The position numbers were made by a program, and so were the translations under genes. The notes under the pieces are model-generated. The model was given only the letters and a program-made list of their open reading frames with translations. It was not told the origin of the DNA and ran no database searches. A stretch of DNA of 64,000 nt from the NCBI RefSeq assembly GCF_019320115.1, contig NC_089584.1, forward strand, positions 100,984,320 to 101,048,319. Reading direction: 5' to 3'. Shown here in pieces: positions 57,850-64,000 of the stretch (the stretch's first letter is position 1; each line of letters opens with the position of its first letter). This DNA comes from Miscanthus floridulus. Taxonomy: Eukaryota > Streptophyta > Magnoliopsida > Poales > Poaceae.

Positions 57850-58894
57850 ATGGGGTTGTGAGTTTATGGACACCAGCCTAATTTGTCTTCCACTTCAGGA
57901 CCAGGTCCCTGACCACGAAGAACGGCTCTTTAACATTCTTGTTGTAGTACCTACGCAAAACAGCAAGGTATTTGGCTGTACGTACATAAGAATCGAGCCA
58001 CTTCTCTTTTGCACTATTCACTTCTAGCTCCCATACTTCATTGATCTTGCCCTCGTCGAAGTTCTCTACCCGTGCTGATCTGAAAGCTATATCTACTGGG
58101 AGGACTGCCTCAGTGCCGTAAACCATGAAGTATGGTGAGACGCCGGTGTTACGACTAGGCTGAGTTCTAAGGCCCCAGACCACGGCTGGCAACTCTTTGA
58201 GCCATCTTTCGGGAGCTTTATCATTTTCTCTGTACATCCTCTTCTTCAATGCATCCAAGATCGTGCCGTTTGCCCGCTTGACTTTCCCATTAGCTCTAGG
58301 GTGCACCACCGAGACGTATTTTACTACTATGCTCCTTTTATCGCAGAAGTCCCAAAAAGCGTTCCCGATGAACTAAGTACCTAGATCAGTGATGATGCTG
58401 TTGGGTATGCTGAAATGGTGGGTGACCTGGTCGAGGAATGTGATAGCCTTTTCTGAGGATGCCTGTACCAGAGGCATGTATTCTATCCACTTAGAAAATT
58501 TGTCGATCAGCACAAAGACGCATGTAAATTTCCCAGGAGCCAGTTCGAAGGGCCCGATCATATCTAGTCCCTAGCTTGCAAAGGGCCAAGAGGCTGGTAT
58601 TGTCTAGATCTCATGTGCTGGTATGTGGATTCTCTTGGCGAAGAACTGGCAACCCTCACAGTGGCGAACTAGCTTCTCTACGTCGGCTACTACTAATGGC
58701 CAATAGAACCCTGCTCGGAAAGCCTTACCGACCAGCGTTCTTGAGGTTGCATGATTGCCGCAGGAGCCAGAGTGGATTTGGTCTAGGAGATGTTCGCCAT
58801 CCTCCTGGGTTATACACTTCATCAAGATTTCCTCCTTTGCGTTCTTGCGCCATAACTTGCCATCGATGAGCAGGTACTGCTTACTGCGACGCAT
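57850..58894 (-). pseudogene. Tat integrase with mutated catalytic Glu (inner element)
   Basis: HHCC zinc domain IHSGSCGNH...RHCEGCQFF near 58,780-58,660. The core has MIGPFE near 58,560, LIDKFSKWIEY, IITDLGT followed by an in-frame TAG (58,378), and HPRANGKVKRANG near 58,280, where relatives have Q-V-E-R. The Lys at the Glu position removes the third catalytic acid. The C-terminal part WGLRTQPSRNTGVSPYFMVYG follows. The first catalytic Asp region is also damaged near 58,565. This protein would not integrate DNA. Confidence 0.87.
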
Positions 58895-59119
58895 CAGGCG
58901 CTCGTTTTCTGTCCGATCAGTGTATCCGCTGCCATCTATTAGGTACTTGATGAAAGGTATTCTCTAGTCAGGCTCATGAGTGGTCGGAGGCGGCTCGGTG
59001 GTAGTCGATGCCGGAACCGTAGTCACCAATTGCTGGTCTGGAGGCTTGTTGACCGTGGAATCTTCCTCTTCGATGGAAGGCGTGAGCAGGTCTTGGACGA
59101 ATATGCCATGTGGGACTTT

Positions 59120-60154
59120 AGCTCAGGATGATCCTAACTTTGACAGCGCATCCGCTGCTTGATTTTTGTCCCAGACCATGTGTATGTACTCGATGCCATA
59201 GAACCTGCCTTCTAGCTTTCTGATCGATTTGCAGTATGCATCCATCTTTTCGCTGGTCGTGTCCCAGTCCTTGTTGAGTTGGTTGATGACCAGGGCCGAG
59301 TCTCCATAGACATAGAGACATTTAACGCTGAGCTCAACCGCAATGCGCAAACCATGTAGGCATGCTTCATACTCGGCGGCATTAATAGATGCTGGGAAAT
59401 AAATCCTGAGGACGTACTGGAGCTGCTCCTTGGATGGTGACACAAAAAGGACTCCTGCTCCCACGCCGTCAATGTTGAGAGAGCCATTGAAGTACATCGT
59501 CCAATACTCATCGGACCCTAGAGAGGTAGGCGCACTTAAGTCTGTCCACTCGACGATGAAATCGACGAGTGCTTGAGACTTGATTGTAGTACGGCTTGCA
59601 AATTCCAAGGAGAAGGGGCATAGCTCCATTGCCCATTTGACGATGCGCCCGTTCGCATCCTTGTTGCTAATGATGTCTTGCAGAGGGTACTCGGTCATGA
59701 CCACCACACGATATCTGTCGAAGTAATGTTTCAACTTTTGGGATGTTATTAGTATGGCGTAGATCAACTTCTGAATTTGTGGATACCTGGTCTTGGATTC
59801 ATTGAGTACCTCACTGATAAAATAGATTGGTCGCTGTACCTTGTAGACATGGTCGGGCTCATCGTGCTCGACCACCATGGCCATGGAGACCACTCGATTA
59901 GTAGCCGCAATGTAAAGCAGGAGTGTTTCGTCTTCTCTAGGAGCAGTGAGGACCGGAGGTGACGTAAGGTATTGTTTCAGCTGTGTGACAGCAGCGTCTG
60001 CTTCCTCTGACCACTCAAACTTTTTGGATGCTTTGAGCAGTTTAAAGAACGGTAATCCTTTTTCGCCTAATCTTGATATGAAATGGCTGAGGGCGGCCAT
60101 GCATCTGATAAGCTTCTGAATATCCTTCACCTTTTTGGGCGGCTTCATGTCCAA
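59120..60154 (-). pseudogene. Dual RNase H region of the Tat pol (inner element)
   Basis: This open stretch of 343 codons holds the RT connection (MAALSHFISRLGEKGLPFF), the gypsy RNase H (QKLIYAILITSQKLKHYF, NKDANGRIVKWAMEL) and the second, archaeal-type RNase H: MYFNGSLNIDGVGAG near 59,490 with Asn where the first Asp is expected, NAAEYEACLHGL near 59,370, VYGDSALVINQLN near 59,300 and NQAADALSKLG near 59,150. It is the longest uninterrupted coding stretch in the window. Confidence 0.88.
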
Positions 60155-61190
60155 GACAGCTTTGACTTTCTCCGAGTTAGGGCGTATGCAGTAATGACTA
60201 ACGACGTTGCCAAGTAGTATGCCAGAAGGAACACCAAAGATGCACTTTTTTAGGTTTAATTTCCACTAGAATGTGTTAAGGGCTGCAAAGGTGCGTTCCA
60301 AGTTGTCAACAAGGGTATGTGCTTCCTTGGTTTTGACAACTATATCATCAACATAAGCCTCGACGAGGTCGTCTTTTATCTCGTCTTTGAGGCAGGCCTG
60401 TATAGCGCGTTGGTAGGTAGCCCAGGTGTTCTTGAGCCCGAACGACATTGTCGTGTAGCAGTAGGCGTCAAAAGGCATGATAAAAGATGTCTTGATCTGG
60501 TCGTCCTTTTTGAGAGCGATCTGGTGATAACCAGAGTAGCAATCGAGAAAGGAAAGTAGCTCACAACCGGCGGTTGAATCTACGACCTCGTCTATGCGAG
60601 GTAAGCAAAAGGGGTCCTTAGGGTAGTGTTTGTTGAGATTAGTGTAATCAACGCACATTCTCCATTCATTATTCTTTTTGCGTACAAGAACCGGGTTGGC
60701 TAACCACACCGGATGATACACTTCTTTGATAAATCCGGCTGCCAAAAGCCGTGTAACTTCTACCCTAATCGCCTCTTTTTTGTCGTGAGCGAACCATCGT
60801 AGCTTCTGCTTGATAGGTTTGGCCTTGCCGTTGACATTCAAGGAGTGCTCGATCAAGTTCTGAGGTACACCGGGCATGTCAGTAGGTTTCCATGCGAACA
60901 CATCCTTGTTGCTCCTCAAGAACCTGACGAGTGCATCTTCCTATTTGGGATCCAGGTTGGCCCCGATAAGGGCCGTTCTACTGGGATCACCATCGACCAG
61001 CTAGATCACCTTGTGCTCCTTGGACTTGTTGTTCTTGCGTGGAGCCTCGAGCTCTAGGATCTCCAAGTGGTCGGCTGAGGTCTTCTTGGCATCGACCATG
61101 GTCTCGGCCATGCGAATAGAGAGGTCGTGAGCCTCTGCTATTTTGAAACTGTCGTCCTCGCAGGTATAAGCTACGTACACGTTGCCTCAG
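60155..61190 (-). pseudogene. Tat reverse transcriptase (inner element)
   Basis: Readable from NKDVFAWKPTDMPGVPQNL near 60,910 through AAGFIKEVYHPVWLANPVLV, MCVDYTNLNKHYPKDPF, LLSFLDCYSGYHQI and MSFGLKNTWATYQRAI to YVDD near 60,350. An in-frame TAG follows near 60,267, before W-K-L-N-L-K-K-C. Other TAG stops lie near 60,942 and 61,003. The polymerase core 60,919-60,270 is otherwise in one frame. Confidence 0.9.
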
Positions 61191-61194
61191 AGGG

Positions 61195-61705
61195 TTAGAA
61201 CTCCTTTCTCGGTAGGCATCTTGAGCACCAGATACCTATAATGAGGTATGGCCATGAACTTGGTGAGCGATGGTCGACCAAGAATAGCATGGTAGGTGCC
61301 ATCGAAGTCACCGACCACGAAGTTGACGTAGTCAGTGCGGAAGTGGTTCGGGGTCCCAAATTGCACAGGTAGCGTGATCTACCCGAGAGGTGTAGAGCTC
61401 TGTCCGGGGAGAACACCCTAGAATTGTGCCTCGTATGGCTTGAGGTCCGCCTGGGTTATCTTCAGGGCGGGCAGACTATTCTTGAACAGTATATCGATGG
61501 AACTGCCGTCGTCGATCAGTACTCTATCGAACAGAACCTTGTTGATACAAGGATCGAGGACCAGGGGAAAATGTCCTGGCTCAGGTATTGTGGCCCATTG
61601 GTCCTTTCTGCTGAAGGAGATTTCACGGTGAGACCACGGAGGGAGCCATGGATCGGTGAGGAGGTTGTCGGTGTTGGCCACGTTCAAGCAAGCGTGGGCG
61701 AGCAA
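61195..61705 (-). pseudogene. Tat protease (inner element)
   Basis: VLIDDGSSIDILF near 61,520 is the active-site loop, with Asp-Asp-Gly instead of the family's usual Asp-Gly-Gly. ILGRPSLTKFMAIPHY near 61,280 is the flap-end motif. A TAG near 61,382 interrupts P-L-G-(Q)-I-T-L. Confidence 0.83.
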
Positions 61706-61714
61706 CTTGCGTTC

Positions 61715-62760
61715 TCATTTGGTCTCGATGGACACCTTGCCTCCGATGATGGTGTGCACGCGATCGGTTGGCTTGACGTACTCGTGACGAGGATCAGCGT
61801 CTTCGTCGTTGTTGTCCTCGTTGCACTGCTCCCCTACGTCGTTAGGCTTGTCGGATGTATCCAGAGCCTGTTGACACATGTAGATAGACTTGAGAACGCG
61901 GCAATTCTCCATGGTGTGGTTTGACTTAGCATGGAGCTGGCAAGGCCCTTTCAATGCTTTGGCGTAGTCATCTTCGTAGTTACGACGTCCACCACCTTTT
62001 TTAACGGTATTGACCTCGCCATCATCTTCCCGAGCACGCTTGCCCCTGTAATTGTCACGGTGGTTACACCGCTGTTTACGTTGGTCGCGGTGGTCGTGGG
62101 AGTCATTGCGCTGGTTGCGGCGGTCAAAATTGTCGTTCCGACCATGGTTACCGTGGTAGTCATCATGGTGTGGGGGGTGGTCGGAGCGTGGGACCCTTGC
62201 TGCTTCTTCGATAATTATCTTTTTAGCGTTGTCGGCGTCCGCATATTTCTTAGCGGTGGCCAGGAGCGCTGTGACCGATTCAGGTCTCTTGCGGAGGAGA
62301 TTGTCCCTTAGGGCATCGTGGAAGCAGAGGCCAGTGATGAAAGCCTCGATTGCCTCGTTGTCGGAGATTGATGGGACCTTGATGTGCATCTCCGAGAAAC
62401 GTCGGACGTACTCGCGCAGTGGCTCATCTTTTCGATCCCAAATCCGTTGCAGATCATATTTGTTGCTAGGTTGCTCGCAAGTAGCAATGAAGTTGTCGAT
62501 GAAGGCTTGCTTGAGCTCTTGCCAAGAATCAAAGTAGTTCGCCGGCAAGCTGACCAGCCATTGGTGACCTGCATGGCCAACAACGACTGGAAAGTAGTTA
62601 GACATGACATGCTCGTCAGCCATGGCTGATCTGCATGCAGTTTCGTAGAGCATGACCCATAATTCGGGGTTCTCCTTGTCATCGTACTTATGAAGTTTCT
62701 CAAGCTTGAAGTTCTTGGGCCATATGACTTAGCAAAGGTGTGGAGTAAACTGCTTCAAAC
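61715..62760 (-). pseudogene. Tat gag (inner element)
   Basis: The capsid-like region has YFDSWQELKQAFIDNF, PLREYVRRFSEMHIKVPSIS and EAFITGLCFHDALRD. A long His/Arg/Asp-rich stretch follows (62,200-62,000), and then CQLHAKSNHTMENC near 61,930, the same variant finger as in the first Tat element. The charged stretch explains the many open frames seen on the other strand. Confidence 0.85.
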
Positions 62761-63978
62761 CCGGTGGGCCATGGGCAGTGTCATATTCCATACAGCGATA
62801 GCTTTCATGGGATGCACGATCGTTGGCTCTCTGGTTGATGCGAGCACGCAGGTCATGTCCTCTGAGGTAATGGCGGAGATCGTTATTGGCATCGTGGCGA
62901 TCTCGGTTGCCATCTAGATTAGCCCTACGACCATGGTTATCGCGGCAATTGTTGCGGTTGTCTCGGCGATTATCGTCCCGGACATCGCGGTGGTTGTCAT
63001 CCCGACCACCATCATGGCCACCGTTTCCACCTTGACGGTTGTCTGATGGGTCGTTGTTGCACGAGCCACGTTGGTTGAGTGGCTATGAGCGACTTGAGTA
63101 CTGGTGGCTGTGGCTTGACTCGACTGAGATAGATGGAGCCTGAGCTTAATTTACAATCTCTGCGGTCTGGGCCATAGCAGCCGTCAGATAGGCTTGTATT
63201 TCATCATGCACTGCTTGGGTTTCCAGGGTATTGGGTAGCCATTGCATCGTTGCCATAGCAACGGCTACATTGGCGCTTGGAGTCCTGAAGACCTGTTTGT
63301 CCCCCACCCTGTCAAAAGCATTGTTGAGGTCACGTGGCTGGACCCTTATGCGTCGTGCCTCCTCTTCTGCTTTAGCTTTGATTTGCCAGCGATTAAACCG
63401 GTCAATATTGCGTGCCTCGCGTGCAGTCCTTTCTTATTCTATTTCGCCAACTGCTGGTGGTTTGTCATTGCTGACAACATTGATCAAATCCCCTCACCTT
63501 GGCGGGAAAGACGGGAATTGTGGGAACCCCGGAGCATGGTCTGGGATATCCAGATCGTATTCGATGCCTTCATCATCGTGATGCTGGAGCTCGGTGTGGA
63601 CGGAGGCCTTAGATCCGATGCCGAACGAGGAGCTAGAGTCACCCTCTTGGACCGTGTGGACGGATCCTTCTTGATAATCCTCAATCCGGATCATGTTGAT
63701 GAAGTTGCATGGCTTCGGCCGAGGTCGATGTATAAGACATAGATCTAAGCAGCGCTGTATATTATACGCATAGTTGGAGGCAGCATTTCGCAGGCCGTAG
63801 GGCTGGGCCTGGTAGTTCTCCGTCGAGGCTTCACACTCATAGAGCTGGAGTTCCGCCATGGAGGCTGGCCGACGACGAGCGGAGCACCCTTCAGGAGTAG
63901 ATATGACCACGAGATATGTACCAAGTCATGTAGGACGACTGGCCTGAGCGAGTCGGGTAGATCTGTTGTGGGGAGCAT
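62761..63978 (-). pseudogene. Gag N-terminal region and leader ORF (inner element)
   Basis: An open frame at 63494-63910 (MVISTPEGCSARRRPASMAE, GIEYDLDIPDHAPGF) holds the place of the acidic leader ORF of the first Tat element. Between 63,490 and 62,760 the minus strand is rich in Arg/Asp/His codons but broken by stops. The frame is preceded by basic, non-coding sequence up to the window edge. Confidence 0.5.
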
Positions 63979-64000
63979 TTACCTACTCATTAGGTCGACT

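Larger units (their letters stand above)
47072..64000 (-). mobile_element. Inner right-hand Tat-lineage gypsy element, 5' end beyond the window
   Basis: The 3' LTR is at 47072-47543. On the minus strand from the window's right edge come leader ORF, gag, protease, RT, two RNase H domains and integrase, and toward the LTR an antisense multi-exon gene and tandem repeats. This copies the plan of the 1465-15012 element in a different subfamily. A 4.74-kb solo LTR interrupts the antisense gene. The 5' LTR is not in the window. It sits inside a relative of the same family and orientation. Confidence 0.88.

Noticed and set aside
61424..62311. Hydrophobic plus-strand frames that look like membrane segments
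   Set aside because: They are the complement of the His/Asp/Arg-rich part of gag. Val/Val-Thr runs arise from GAC/CAC codons read in reverse.

Overview
This window is plant nuclear DNA made almost entirely of transposable elements. I see no ordinary host gene, rRNA, tRNA or CRISPR array. Short GT-AG introns, Ty3/gypsy elements of the Tat and chromodomain (Tekay/Del-like) lineages, SIRE-like copia LTRs, a Mutator-like element (MULE) and nesting up to four levels deep point to a large grass genome, probably of the sorghum/sugarcane/Miscanthus group. The taxon is an inference from family style, not a match I could run.

Left block (about 216-25,200): a decayed MULE with three gene remnants: a MuDR-type transposase (+), a plant mobile domain (PMD) protein (+) and a Cys-rich, zinc-finger-like protein (-). 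Two later insertions split it. A complete but mutated 13.5-kb Tat-lineage gypsy element (1465-15012, minus strand, target duplication GAGGC) interrupts the transposase inside a codon run. A 6.95-kb LTR-like unit (16066-23015, duplication TTTGT) sits inside a 94-nt intron of the PMD gene.

Middle block (about 27,000-36,000): two SIRE-like copia LTRs in opposite orientation. The first is itself split by a 4.1-kb solo LTR (27275-31364, duplication GCAAC). The second carries five 86-bp repeats.

Right block (36,250-64,000): a gypsy element begins at 36,250 with LTR, primer-binding-site-like sequence and leader. It is interrupted by a Tekay-like element (37433-44597, duplication ACCCG/ACCCA) that has lost most of its 5' half, and again at 44,876 by a second Tat-lineage element. 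That element is in turn interrupted at 47,072 by a related element, which runs minus-strand past the window end with gag, protease, RT, two RNase H domains and integrase. A 4.74-kb Tekay-like solo LTR (50216-54958) sits in its antisense gene.

How the genes work together: both long Tat elements carry gag-pol on one strand and, near their 3' ends, a multi-exon gene on the opposite strand (Transposase_28-like N-terminal domain, coiled-coil C-terminal part). Each antisense gene has its own TATA-like box and a telo-box in its leader, which suggests it is a separately transcribed accessory gene. All coding regions carry stops or frameshifts, so everything here is probably non-autonomous today.
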